This document shows positions 49,810-58,714 of a DNA stretch of 64,000 nt, piece by piece. Source of the stretch: Deltaproteobacteria bacterium (GTDB lineage Bacteria; Desulfobacterota; Desulfobacteria; Desulfobacterales; C00003060); assembly GCA_003647275.1 (NCBI GenBank), contig QMMN01000001.1, positions 104,179 through 168,178 on the forward strand, written 5' to 3'. Positions within the stretch are counted from its first letter, which is position 1, and every line of letters starts with the position of its first letter. A program made the position numbers and the translations under genes. Below the pieces are notes generated by a model. That model searched no databases, had not been told where the DNA came from, and saw only the letters and a program-made list of their open reading frames with translations.

Positions 49810-50247
49810 ATGGCAGAAACATCTGTTAAAATCATGCAATGCGCAGTTACTTCTACAGGGCTATTGAAAATTGACCGCATCGGTGTAGGGGTGGGCGTCA
49901 TTCTGTACAGCAATCTTCACAAGACAGGCGTAGGCGTTCATATTTTGGCGCCACATTCATCAACGCCAACACCGGAGAATCCGGCCAAATACGCAAATAC
50001 CGCAATCCCTTATGCCCTTGATCAGCTTGAAAAAAGGGGAGTCAAACCCCCGTTGTCTATCGCAGTCGCTGGCGGCGCGGCAATGTTAGGTGTGTCTCCA
50101 GAAACCAGCATGGGGACAAAAGTCGTTGCAGCAGCAAAAGATGCTTTGACAAAGGCGCATCTTAACATCAAACTTGATCAAACTGGTGGGAGGGAGATCC
50201 GTTCAATGACACTCGACATTGAAACGGGCGAGATGAAAATCATGTAG
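49810..50247 (+). CDS. CheD-like protein lacking the catalytic cysteine
   Basis: 145 residues following the CheD (chemoreceptor glutamine deamidase) fold: VTSTGLLKIDRIGVGVGVILYS aligns with the TLGLGSCVGVVMYD block, GVGVHILAPHSS with the GGLAHIMLP block, then PAKYANTAIPYALDQLEKRGV, VAGGAAMLG and a GGREIRSMTLDIETGEM end. CheD uses Cys and His for catalysis; the His is kept, but the Cys position is Gly. Deamidase activity is therefore unlikely; a binding or scaffold role is possible. Upstream of an HDOD gene. Confidence 0.72.
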   Translation: MAETSVKIMQCAVTSTGLLKIDRIGVGVGVILYSNLHKTGVGVHILAPHSSTPTPENPAKYANTAIPYALDQLEKRGVKPPLSIAVAGGAAMLGVSPETSMGTKVVAAAKDALTKAHLNIKLDQTGGREIRSMTLDIETGEMKIM

Positions 50248-50293
50248 GAACAGAGCCCGCTCGTAAAATAACAAAAAGGGGGTATACGGTGAG

Positions 50294-51355
50294 ATGAGAG
50301 TAGAATGCCCAAATTGCCATAAGGTATATCATATCGCCGACGAACGCCTCCCAAGCGGAAAAGAGATTGCCTTTCCGTGTCCAGCCTGCAAGGGAACAAT
50401 CAAACTCGACCTCCGACCGAAGTCAGCGCAGGATGGGATGCCTTCCCCTCAGATGAATCAAAAAGAACAACAGAAAACAGCTGGCCCCCCACCTTCTGAT
50501 ACAGAACAACCAAGTGGCGAAGCTTTAAAAAACAGGATCTTGCGAACCGTGGGCGACTTGCCTCCCATGCCCCAAACTGTTCTTAAAGCACGCGAGATTA
50601 TGGGTGATCCAAGCTCAAGCTTCAAAGAGCTTGCAAAGGTACTTGAAACCGATCCGGCAATCGCCGCCAAGGTCCTGAAGATGGCCAACTCCTCATATTA
50701 TGGTTTGGGTGGGCAGGTTTCCTCAATTCAACACGCCTCTGTTGTACTTGGGCATAAAACCATAGGGGACCTGATGACCATGGCGGGTACTTCAGGCCTT
50801 ATGGATAACACGCTAAAGGGGTATGGGCTGGAGGCAGGAGATCTGTGGCGGCATTCGCTGGGGGTTGCCTTTGGTTCGAGGATGATCGCCAACAAGAAAA
50901 ACCCTGCATTGGCAAATGATGCCTTTGCAGCAGGGCTCATTCATGACGCAGGCAAACTCATCCTTGACCGTTATGTCTTCGAAAGAAAGGAAGCGTTTAA
51001 GGGATTTATGGCGGATGGCCAACAGAGTTTTCTTAGTGCTGAAAAGCAGCTTCTGGGATTTGACCATTCAGAAATAGCATCTGAGGTATGCAAAAGCTGG
51101 AATGTCCCCCAAGCGCTGACGGTTGCCATAAGATATCACCATTATCCATCCGAGTCACAAAGGGATGAATTAGCATACATCGTTCATATGGCGGATGCAA
51201 TAGCCATGATGACCGGTATGGGAACCGGTATAGACGGTATGCTGTATCAGATGGACAATAAGGCTATGGAATTTCTGGGCCTGCAAGAAGAAGACCTAAG
51301 CAGTATTATGGTTGAAGTTGTTGAATCTGTCGAAAAAATTGCAGGACAAACGTAA
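50294..51355 (+). CDS. HDOD-domain signalling protein with N-terminal zinc ribbon
   Basis: 353 residues. Residues 1-40 are an MJ0042-like zinc ribbon (CPNCHKVY...CPACKG), then a Pro/Gln-rich linker to about residue 80, then HDOD (LPPMPQTVLKAREIMGDPSSSFKELAKVLETDPAIAAKVLKMANSSYYG), including HSLGVAF and GLIHDAGKLIL from the HD fold. HDOD proteins act in signalling, often near chemotaxis genes, without proven phosphodiesterase activity. It lies 46 bp after the CheD-like gene. Confidence 0.87.
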   Translation: MRVECPNCHKVYHIADERLPSGKEIAFPCPACKGTIKLDLRPKSAQDGMPSPQMNQKEQQKTAGPPPSDTEQPSGEALKNRILRTVGDLPPMPQTVLKAREIMGDPSSSFKELAKVLETDPAIAAKVLKMANSSYYGLGGQVSSIQHASVVLGHKTIGDLMTMAGTSGLMDNTLKGYGLEAGDLWRHSLGVAFGSRMIANKKNPALANDAFAAGLIHDAGKLILDRYVFERKEAFKGFMADGQQSFLSAEKQLLGFDHSEIASEVCKSWNVPQALTVAIRYHHYPSESQRDELAYIVHMADAIAMMTGMGTGIDGMLYQMDNKAMEFLGLQEEDLSSIMVEVVESVEKIAGQT

Positions 51356-51585
51356 AAAGCTTAAAGGTTGTAGTGGAACTTTTTGATGGAGGGGCTGGCA
51401 GTTACCTTAAACAATGTGAAGACAATGTTCGCTTAATCTATCACAGTTAGAATACAGCTTTTTGTTGTACTCCATATAAAGCTGCTTTCTAAGGTCGTCC
51501 ATAATCCTGTCCGAACCCACTTGCCACTTTCACCATCGTTTTTACAGAGATTTTCACACGGGTGTTAGAACCTAGGGGAGGTACG

Positions 51586-52569
51586 ATGCCGGGCATAAAA
51601 TCAATAGCTACCTACTGCCCAAAAAACAGGATAGATAATGAAGAGCTAGTCAAGAAATTTGGCTTTACGATTACATTCCTATTGGAAAAAGTAGGGGTTG
51701 CCACACGCGCAATCGCAGATGCAGAAGAAACAACATCAGATATGTGCTGTGCAGCAGCGCAATTATTATTCGAAAAAAATCCCGAGTTCGATCCATCTCT
51801 TGTAGATTTGCTAATTGTTTGTACACAAAATCCTGATTATAGAATTCCTCACACCTCTGCCATATTACAAGATCGACTGGATCTGTCTAATTCTGTGGCG
51901 GCCTTTGACATTAATTTGGGATGCTCTGGTTATCTATATTCCTTGGCTGTATGCAAATCTTTGATAGAATCTCTTGGCTTTAAAAACGCGCTTTTATTTA
52001 CGGCCGATCCCTATTCGAAAGTGCTAGACCCTGACGACTCTTCAACCGCCCCCTTATTTGGTGATGCCGCAACGGTTACATGGTTAAGCAATGAAGCAGA
52101 GAATTCTATCGGTTTGTTTTCATTCGGTACGGATGGCTCTGGGGCTGAAAGCCTCATGATCAAAGGAGGAGGCGTAAAATTTCCCTTTTTGGGGAAAGGG
52201 AAGGATTCTTTACAGGACTCAATGGAGGACCCATTTTTAAGAATGGATGGCAGAAAAATCTGCAAGTTTGTCAAGACAACGATACCAGAGGATGTCAAGA
52301 AGTGCTTAGCCAAAAACAGGGTTGATATTGAAGAGATCGATTATTTTATCTTCCATCAAGCAAGTAAGTATATTATTGATAGTCTAAGGAAAGCGTTAAA
52401 TCTAGAAGAATCTAAAGTTCTATGTCGTATGCTGCATTCAGGAAATACGGTTTCCTCTTCGATTCCGGCGGTGTTACAAACCGTCCTCGAAGATGACGGT
52501 TCCGGGAAAAAAATAATCCTTTCCGGTTTTGGGGTTGGACTCTCGTGGGGGTCTTGCTTGCTCTATTAA
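51586..52569 (+). CDS. KAS III-like thiolase-fold condensing enzyme (1)
   Basis: 327 residues from MPGIKSIATYCPKNRIDNEELVKKFG behind GGGGAGGT (the TTG at 51562 is rejected). Triad: Cys in DINLGCSGYLYSLAV, His in FIFHQASKYII, Asn in HSGNTVSSSIP. It departs from canonical FabH in the N-terminal substrate region and in a longer GGGVKFPFLGKGKDS loop, so its acyl substrate may differ; OleA-like or biosynthetic use is possible. Base use is more AT-rich than purL. It is followed by a phasin-like gene in the same direction. Confidence 0.82.
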   Translation: MPGIKSIATYCPKNRIDNEELVKKFGFTITFLLEKVGVATRAIADAEETTSDMCCAAAQLLFEKNPEFDPSLVDLLIVCTQNPDYRIPHTSAILQDRLDLSNSVAAFDINLGCSGYLYSLAVCKSLIESLGFKNALLFTADPYSKVLDPDDSSTAPLFGDAATVTWLSNEAENSIGLFSFGTDGSGAESLMIKGGGVKFPFLGKGKDSLQDSMEDPFLRMDGRKICKFVKTTIPEDVKKCLAKNRVDIEEIDYFIFHQASKYIIDSLRKALNLEESKVLCRMLHSGNTVSSSIPAVLQTVLEDDGSGKKIILSGFGVGLSWGSCLLY

Positions 52570-52611
52570 CGAGAAAACAAAATTCAATCATATTAGGAAT
52601 GGAGCTTTACT

Positions 52612-52914
52612 ATGTCACAATTGTTTAAGAAGGCCTTGCTCTTAGGACTGGGAGTCACAGTATTGATTGAGGAAACTATGGAAAAGATTGCCGGCGAGCT
52701 GGCAAAAAGAGGAAAAATGACCACGGAAGAGGCAAGGAAGATGGCCAAAGACTTGGTAGATGAAGCTAAAAAAGAGATTGAATCGGTTCATCAAAAAGGA
52801 ATTAAAGGATTGGAGAAAGTCTTTTCCGATTTTCATGTAACCACTAAAAAAGAATTTGAAGACTTAGAAAAAAGAGTAAAAGATCTGGAAAAGGCTTACA
52901 AGGATACCAAATAG
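52612..52914 (+). CDS. phasin-like coiled-coil protein (1)
   Basis: 100 residues: a short hydrophobic start (LFKKALLLGLGVTVLIEE) then charged helices (TTEEARKMAKDLVDEAKKEIESVHQKG, EFEDLEKRVKDLEKAYKD). The pattern is that of PhaP/PhaI-like or phasin-related proteins that coat lipid or polyester granules. A paralogue of similar length and matching layout lies 1.9 kb downstream (54833). Granule binding is inferred. Confidence 0.65.
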   Translation: MSQLFKKALLLGLGVTVLIEETMEKIAGELAKRGKMTTEEARKMAKDLVDEAKKEIESVHQKGIKGLEKVFSDFHVTTKKEFEDLEKRVKDLEKAYKDTK

Positions 52915-53076
52915 ATGCCTCGAAAATTCTATAACTTGTTCGTCGTTTAACTGGTTGCAAGCCCAGGAAGGAAATGATGGTCACCTCGGGCATATATACA
53001 AGCCGTCAGGCGCAACCTTTGGGCTCATGGTGTAATACGGAATAGCGAGGAAGTTCGATATCCTGTTTTAGAAAAT

Positions 53077-54765
53077 GTGGTCTCCCGTCTAATGAAAGTC
53101 AAAGACAACTTATTACGAATCAGAGCATTCAGGGACGTTGTCCGATTTAAGGACATTGTGGCCGTCCTTTTGAAATACGGTTTTGATGGTCTTGTGGAAA
53201 AGCTGGGTTTACCTGGAAGCTATCTGGTAAAAAAATTTACCAAGATACAGTCAGGCATGACCACCTGGGAACGAATACGCCGTGCCATCGAGGAATTGGG
53301 ACCTACCTATATTAAATTTGGTCAGATACTGAGTATGCGACCGGATTTGATCCCTAAGAGCTTGCTTGACGAGCTTAAAGAATTAAGAGAAGACGTCTTT
53401 CATGAAGACTTTCATTTGATCAAGGAAGTGATTGAGGCGTCGTTTAACAAAAAAATAGAAGATATGTTCACAAGTTTCGAAAGGGTTCCCATAGCCGCAG
53501 GTTCACTGGCACAAGTCCATAAGGCTGTTTTAAAGGAGACCGGTGAAACAGTGGCGGTCAAGGTCCAAAGACCCGGCATCCAGATGGTTATCAAGTCAGA
53601 CCTGGAAATCTTGGTATCGATTGCCAGGATGTCGCATGAAAGAATTGAAGCGCTTCGGCTATATAATTTCCCTGGAATCGTAGATGAAATCAGAAGATAT
53701 ATTTTAAAAGAGCTCGATTTCACTAACGAGGCAAATAATGCACAGATATTCAATCAAAATTTTTTAGACGAAAGCGACGTGCATGCCCCTGACGTCTATA
53801 TAGATTATTCCAATAAAGTGGTTCTCACCATGGAATTTATCGAGGGTGAAAAAATAAGCGAGTTGGTTGACATAGATGGCCGGAAGGAAAGGATCGCCAA
53901 GAGAGGGCTGGAGATCGTTTACAAGCAGATATTGGTCGATGGCTTCTTCCATGCAGACCCGCATTCAGGAAATATAAGAGTATTGGAAGGAGACGTCATT
54001 TGCCTTCTCGATTGGGGTATGGTCGGAAGATTGACGGCGGAGATGAGAGCCGCCTTGCTCGATTTTGTTGCTGCGGTCGTGAGGAAAGATAGCAAAAAAT
54101 TGTTAAGGACTGCCCTTTCTATGGCCGTTGACGTACCTCCGCTCATTGACAAAACAAGTCTTGAGGCCGAAATCATCTTCATCCTTGATAAGGTTCACTC
54201 CAGTATTTTCAGAAGTGTCAATGTAGGCAAATTCTTGATGGATTTGGTCAGTTTGTTTAGGGAGCACCGGATTCAGCTTCGGCCAGACTATGTATATATG
54301 ATCAAGGCACTTATGGCCATAGAAGCAACTGGGAAAGAACTTTGCGAAGATTTTGACATTATTTCTGAGTTAAGACCATTGATAAGCAAGCTTCTTCTTA
54401 AAAGATACAGCTCCTTTGTTTCAGATAAGGTGCTATGGGGTAAGCTGTCAGAAACGTTGCGGCTTATCCTGAATTTTCCTGTAAGAATGGACCGATTTCT
54501 TAACATGGTCGAGGGAGGAAGGCTCTCTATAGATATTCATCATAAAGGGATTGAATCGGTGCATTGGAGCATCAGAATTGTAGGAAACCGTGTCACAACA
54601 GCCATCATCATCGCCTCATTGGTGATAGGCTCTTCCCTGGTTATTACCTCGGGGATAGGCCCGTTCCTGTTTGGTTACCCTGTCCTTGGTATTGCCGGTT
54701 ACGTTTTTTCGGCTGTGATTGGCTTGTGGCTCGTTGTCCATATGATTCTGAAGAGACATCTATAG
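53077..54765 (+). CDS. UbiB/ABC1-family atypical kinase
   Basis: 562 residues from GTG (an ATG at 53092 is an alternative). Contains the family-specific KxGQ block PTYIKFGQILSMRPDLIPK, the Ala-rich loop PIAAGSLAQVHKA, VAVKVQRPG, the catalytic FFHADPHSGN and LLDWGMVGR in place of DFG, and two C-terminal membrane helices (VTTAIIIASLVIGSSLVIT, GIAGYVFSAVIGLWLVVHMI). UbiB proteins affect quinone and lipid metabolism in membranes. Here it is flanked by two phasin-like genes and lies far from ubiE. Confidence 0.88.
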   Translation: MVSRLMKVKDNLLRIRAFRDVVRFKDIVAVLLKYGFDGLVEKLGLPGSYLVKKFTKIQSGMTTWERIRRAIEELGPTYIKFGQILSMRPDLIPKSLLDELKELREDVFHEDFHLIKEVIEASFNKKIEDMFTSFERVPIAAGSLAQVHKAVLKETGETVAVKVQRPGIQMVIKSDLEILVSIARMSHERIEALRLYNFPGIVDEIRRYILKELDFTNEANNAQIFNQNFLDESDVHAPDVYIDYSNKVVLTMEFIEGEKISELVDIDGRKERIAKRGLEIVYKQILVDGFFHADPHSGNIRVLEGDVICLLDWGMVGRLTAEMRAALLDFVAAVVRKDSKKLLRTALSMAVDVPPLIDKTSLEAEIIFILDKVHSSIFRSVNVGKFLMDLVSLFREHRIQLRPDYVYMIKALMAIEATGKELCEDFDIISELRPLISKLLLKRYSSFVSDKVLWGKLSETLRLILNFPVRMDRFLNMVEGGRLSIDIHHKGIESVHWSIRIVGNRVTTAIIIASLVIGSSLVITSGIGPFLFGYPVLGIAGYVFSAVIGLWLVVHMILKRHL

Positions 54766-54832
54766 CTTTTGTCTAATGAACCATCCTGTAACAAGCTACA
54801 GGGAATTCTCAAGTTAAACGTGGAGGTACACC

Positions 54833-55132
54833 ATGTTAGATCTAGTCAAAAAGGGGCTCCTTTTAGTACTGGGATCGGGAATCTTGATTAAGGAGACCGG
54901 GGAAAAGGTTGCCAATAATCTGGTAACAAAGGGCAAATTGACCACAGATGAGGCAACCAAAATGACAATGGATTTTCTAGAACAGGTTAAAAAAGACATT
55001 GAATTGCTCCAAAAGAAAGGCATAAAAGAGGCGGAAAAGCTCTGCACAGGTGCTGGTGTCATTCGTAATGATGAATATAAGGCGCTAGAAAAAAGGGTAA
55101 GGGATTTGGAAAAAATCATCCAAAAACGGTAA
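54833..55132 (+). CDS. phasin-like coiled-coil protein (2)
   Basis: 99 residues, start behind GGAGGT. Paralogue of the gene at 52612: the same hydrophobic opening (VKKGLLLVLGSGILIKETGE), the TTDEATKMTMDFLEQVKKDIELLQKKG block and the YKALEKRVRDLEKII end. Two copies flanking one kinase suggest partner proteins on a shared membrane or granule surface; no experiment supports this. Confidence 0.65.
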   Translation: MLDLVKKGLLLVLGSGILIKETGEKVANNLVTKGKLTTDEATKMTMDFLEQVKKDIELLQKKGIKEAEKLCTGAGVIRNDEYKALEKRVRDLEKIIQKR

Positions 55133-55173
55133 GCAGTGTCTTTGTGGGGGAGCAGGTCTTCTGCTTCCAGTTT

Positions 55174-56217
55174 TCAAGCCAGAAATTTCAATATACACCA
55201 TGCGGTCGATACACCCGCAGACCCAAAACCAATCAAAACATTTGTTCCATCCTTTAACTTCCCCTCTTTTCTTGCGCTCGACATGGCAAGTGGCACCGAG
55301 GCGGATACCGTGTTTCCAAAGCGCTTGTGGGTGTTGTATGCCTTTTCCATGCCGAGGTTGCACGCCTTCACCACCCGCTCGCTCATTGCATCGCTCGCCG
55401 AGTGGCTAAAAATGATTTCATGGTTGAACTTGGCAAATGTGGGATCTTCTTGGTAATGCTTACATAGGTGGATGAATGTGAACCTAAAGATCTTCTCCCC
55501 GTACGAAAAAAACCTGAGCGGTTCGATCTCATCCCTTAGCTCTCCGTCTGTATATTCACGAAGATGTGGAAGGGGTATCTTGCATAGCTTATGCTGGCTC
55601 CCCCACGTCTTGAAGGTTGCGTAATATTCGTCATCGCGCTTCGATCCGGTTACAATAACCGCAGTGGCCGCCTCGCCAATGGTAAATGTGGGAAAGTTAT
55701 ATTCGAGTTCCTCAAGTGACCTGAATTCAAAATTCGAAAACTCCCGAAAATTGAACTCACAGTTTAATATCATAATATTCTTGTAAGTACCGTTTGAAAT
55801 AAAGGCGCGGGCCACGTGCATGGCCCTCATCCAACTGGCACAGGCATCCAGAATATCAAAACAAGTGGCGTTCTTGAGCTCGAGCGCATTTTGAAACACA
55901 TTCGCTGTGGCCGGCTCCAAAAACCCCCTCCCAACACCAACATAGATGAGCAGGTCGATATCCTTGGGGGACATGTGGGCCTCTTTGAGGGCCTTTTTCC
56001 CGGCTTCTATGCCAAACTGAATAGAATGTTCATCATCAGCCCTGTGATAACGTACCGAGGTTATTGATTTTTCAAACATCTCCTCCATCTTATTCTGAAG
56101 CATTCTTAAATGCCGAGGGGACAGATGAGCTTTGCTCTGAGATGTAATCTGATCAATGATCTCGGCGTTCGTCACTTTTTTGCTCGGGAGAGCATGTTCC
56201 AAGGCACAAAACTTCAT
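55174..56217 (-). CDS. KAS III-like thiolase-fold condensing enzyme (2)
   Basis: 347 residues, minus strand, facing the phasin-like gene. Triad visible: Cys in DILDACASWMRAMHVA, His in IIFSHSASDAM, Asn in KRFGNTVSASVP. The N-terminal half is unusual (SPRHLRMLQNKMEEMFEKSITSVRYHRADDE) and the acyl pocket loop is long, so it is not a standard FabH. It resembles the other cluster member only in fold. Starter-unit or long-chain condensation is possible; unproven. Confidence 0.78.
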   Translation of the reverse strand: MKFCALEHALPSKKVTNAEIIDQITSQSKAHLSPRHLRMLQNKMEEMFEKSITSVRYHRADDEHSIQFGIEAGKKALKEAHMSPKDIDLLIYVGVGRGFLEPATANVFQNALELKNATCFDILDACASWMRAMHVARAFISNGTYKNIMILNCEFNFREFSNFEFRSLEELEYNFPTFTIGEAATAVIVTGSKRDDEYYATFKTWGSQHKLCKIPLPHLREYTDGELRDEIEPLRFFSYGEKIFRFTFIHLCKHYQEDPTFAKFNHEIIFSHSASDAMSERVVKACNLGMEKAYNTHKRFGNTVSASVPLAMSSARKEGKLKDGTNVLIGFGSAGVSTAWCILKFLA

Positions 56218-56349
56218 GAAACTCCCTTCCTATACACCATGAGATAAGCATTTAAGCATTGTGGATTTATCAGAAAGTAAACCGAAGCTTTTTACTGTAA
56301 ATAAGGTCTTAGTTTCTGTCAAGCGAAAAACTGGAACTGTGTTAGCAAC

Positions 56350-56487
56350 ATGAAAATGTCCCCTCTAACTGCAATGTTAAAATGTCCCCATTATGAGAGA
56401 GGACATTTTAGAGATGAGCCAGCAGGAGAGGCAGAGGTACCATCTTTTGAAGATGGTTTTGGATGGACGGATAAGATTAGGACCCTG
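56350..56487 (+). mobile_element. insertion sequence remnant
   Basis: An AAAATGTCCC end motif appears twice (56353-56362 and 56380-56388 region), then from ATG 56414 a short frame MSQQERQRYHLLKMVLDGRI resembling the start of an ISNCY-type transposase. After 23 residues the frame ends where the next gene's 3' end begins. Only the left end of the IS survives. Confidence 0.55.
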
Positions 56488-56964
56488 TTAACAACAAAGG
56501 GCCCCAACCCATTTTCCCACATAGTGGGTGATGATGATCACCAACACCACGATGGTCACATGCTCCAGTATGACCTTATAAGGTTTTACACCTTGCTGTG
56601 TGGCCATGTGATAACTGAATATGATGATCAGGCTCAGGCCCCAGATGATACTCACCCCAATAGCTACGTAAAGTTGAAATAACAAGACGGGTACAGTAAA
56701 GCTCAATGCAATGAGAAATTTAAAGGTGAAGGTTGAAAATGTGGCCTCCCAGATCTCTTTTGGGCTATGCCTGTTTTCCGATTCTTCTGAAATATGGATG
56801 CCCACAGCATCTGAAAAGGCATCTGCAATAGCAATGGCAATGATCCCTCCAATAACTGCAAGCCTTGATTGGGTACTGGCGCTTAAACCCACCATCATGC
56901 CGAGTGTGGTAATCACACCGGAGGTCAATCCAAAGCCAAGGCCTTTTTTGATGGATCTTTTCAC
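56488..56964 (-). CDS. VIT1/CCC1-like membrane protein
   Basis: 158 residues from GTG, with about four to five membrane helices. FGLTSGVITTLGMMVGLSAST, VIGGIIAIAIADAFSDAVGIHISEESE and EIWEATFSTFTFKFLIALSFTVPVLL match the vacuolar iron transporter-like (VIT/CCC1) group. Those carry Fe or Mn; transport here is an inference. It overlaps the upstream hydrolase by 4 bp (GTGA) and its 3' end abuts the IS remnant. Confidence 0.78.
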   Translation of the reverse strand: MKRSIKKGLGFGLTSGVITTLGMMVGLSASTQSRLAVIGGIIAIAIADAFSDAVGIHISEESENRHSPKEIWEATFSTFTFKFLIALSFTVPVLLFQLYVAIGVSIIWGLSLIIIFSYHMATQQGVKPYKVILEHVTIVVLVIIITHYVGKWVGALCC

Positions 56965-57767
56965 AAAAAGGGCTCGCCTCGTTTCTTATCTCCCAGGGCC
57001 TCAAAAAGCATCTTGTAAAAGAGGCCTGGTTGGTCATCCATCATAAAATGGCCGCTTTCAGGCACGATAAAGTACGGGATCTTATTTGCGTCTAGGAAAC
57101 TCCTGGTGAGCCGATTCATGGACTTTTCGCCAAACACGTACCACTTTTTCACAGGTACGTCCAAAAATCTTTGTTTGAGATTGCCCTGGTAACTCTCTTT
57201 GACCAGGGATACTGAACTCAGGTAAAGGGCCCGGGGATAGGCCTTTGAGATATTCTGATAATAATTCTTAAGACCCGGGGATGTTTTTTTTTGTACAGCC
57301 TTTCTCAGGGCGCTTTTGAATTCCTCAAAGCCTTTGCTTTCGAAGTCCTCCCAACTGCCGGATGCAACCTTGCCGCTAAAGGTGCAATCCTCGCAGTGAA
57401 GGTTCCCTTCGAGGTTAAAAAACGCCTTTACCTGTGCGCCCAAGGCCTCGGCCAGATAAAGGCAAATAACCCCTCCCATGCTGTGTCCTACCAGGATCAT
57501 ACGGTCAAGCGCCAGGTCCCTGATCCATGTCAGGACAAGGTCGGCCTGATCTTTCATGCTGTATGAAAAGTCATCCGGCTGACTGCTTCCGCCACAACCC
57601 GGAAGGTCAATTGCAGCGAGGGTATAACCGCTGAAGGCCCTCATTCCAAAACAGCGGTCAAAGGAGTTCTTTGAGGCTCCCAGGCCATGGATAAAGACAA
57701 AACTGTCGGGCCCGCCCCTTTTTAGGCGATAGGCGAGTTTATATTTGCCGATCGTTGAGAAGGACAT
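56961..57767 (-). CDS. alpha/beta hydrolase
   Basis: 268 residues, cytoplasmic. FVFIHGLGASKNSFDR (oxyanion region), AIDLPGCGGSSQPDDFS, the nucleophile elbow LVGHSMGGVICLYLAE (Ser) and ESGHFMMDDQP (His) form a complete hydrolase set. Substrate unknown; esterase or lipase-like. The ATG follows the sixA stop directly and the 3' end overlaps the VIT-like gene, so the three form an operon. Confidence 0.87.
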   Translation of the reverse strand: MSFSTIGKYKLAYRLKRGGPDSFVFIHGLGASKNSFDRCFGMRAFSGYTLAAIDLPGCGGSSQPDDFSYSMKDQADLVLTWIRDLALDRMILVGHSMGGVICLYLAEALGAQVKAFFNLEGNLHCEDCTFSGKVASGSWEDFESKGFEEFKSALRKAVQKKTSPGLKNYYQNISKAYPRALYLSSVSLVKESYQGNLKQRFLDVPVKKWYVFGEKSMNRLTRSFLDANKIPYFIVPESGHFMMDDQPGLFYKMLFEALGDKKRGEPFL

Positions 57768-58256
57768 CTAAGAGGCGATCAACTTTAACTGCGCAGGGGT
57801 CAAATACCACCGCAGGCGGCCTGAGTGTGTAGGTAGCGCATCCACATCAATCCGGCAGCACCCGCCCATCTCAAATTGCACGGCCGCCTTGGAGCCCTCT
57901 GTGAGCAAGAAGGAGGCAACCTCAGCTACAGATGGAAGATGCCCGGCAATCAGTACGCGCTCGGCCCCTGAAAGTTCGGATAAGGCTTGAACCGTCTCCT
58001 CGGGCGGGGTCATGGCCTTGACCTTTGGCGTCTCGACGATTTTTTCCAGGGGGAATCCCACTTCTTCAGCCACAATAGCGGCTGTCTGCTTGGATCGTTT
58101 TTTTGGGCTGGACAGGATTACGTCAAAGGTAACCCCCATCTTTTTGAGGGCCTGACCGCTGGCATGAATCCTATCTTTGCCCTCAGGGCCGAGACCCTCC
58201 TCGGGGTCCTGATCCTTGGACAGGGCAGGGCCGTGTTGCATGAGATAGATCTCCAT
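57768..58256 (-). CDS. sixA: phosphohistidine phosphatase SixA-like
   Basis: 162 residues from MEIYLMQHGPALSKDQD behind CAGGAGGTG (a longer frame starts at 58310). Histidine-phosphatase fold: the RHG motif appears as MQHGPA (Gln for Arg), then VILSSPKKRSKQTAAIVAEEVG and the second His in VLIAGHLPSVAEVASFLL. SixA removes phosphate from phospho-His in signalling proteins; the changed Arg could alter activity. First gene of the minus-strand operon. Confidence 0.83.
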   Translation of the reverse strand: MEIYLMQHGPALSKDQDPEEGLGPEGKDRIHASGQALKKMGVTFDVILSSPKKRSKQTAAIVAEEVGFPLEKIVETPKVKAMTPPEETVQALSELSGAERVLIAGHLPSVAEVASFLLTEGSKAAVQFEMGGCCRIDVDALPTHSGRLRWYLTPAQLKLIAS

Positions 58257-58714
58257 GTGTATCACCTCCTGATTTGGGTTGTCAGCGTTCAGCGCTTCAT
58301 ACCATTGCAAACAGATAACAAAAATTCATACCAGAACACACCATGAGCGTCAACAGACATACATATGGAAAAGGAGGGAGCTTGTCTTGTTGTTTGGAGC
58401 CTTAAATGCAGATGGGTATTGGCTGAAAGTATAAAGTGGTTGGTCAAAAACACATAATCATTGCCGGTTTCCGGCTCTCGGTCATTAATTCACCGAAGTG
58501 GATAGAAGCATTGCTGGGCCTTGGTTTTGGTAAGAATGATCGTCGGGTCTGAGGTAAGGCTTTGCTTTTTCTTAATGCTTCTTCTATCAATGACTCTGTA
58601 TTGGCGTTTCACCTCTGGCAACTTCCAAAGACTCAAAGACCAACTAATATCGACATTGCGGCGATTTACGCAACAGCCCATCGACAAGCAGATCTACCGC
58701 TGGACAGATGGCCT
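58257..58714. other. intergenic region upstream of sixA
   Basis: 460 bp. Open frames on the plus strand (about 58521-58714) give no recognisable family and run out of frame into the next gene. No repeat of the families described here was found. Confidence 0.35.
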
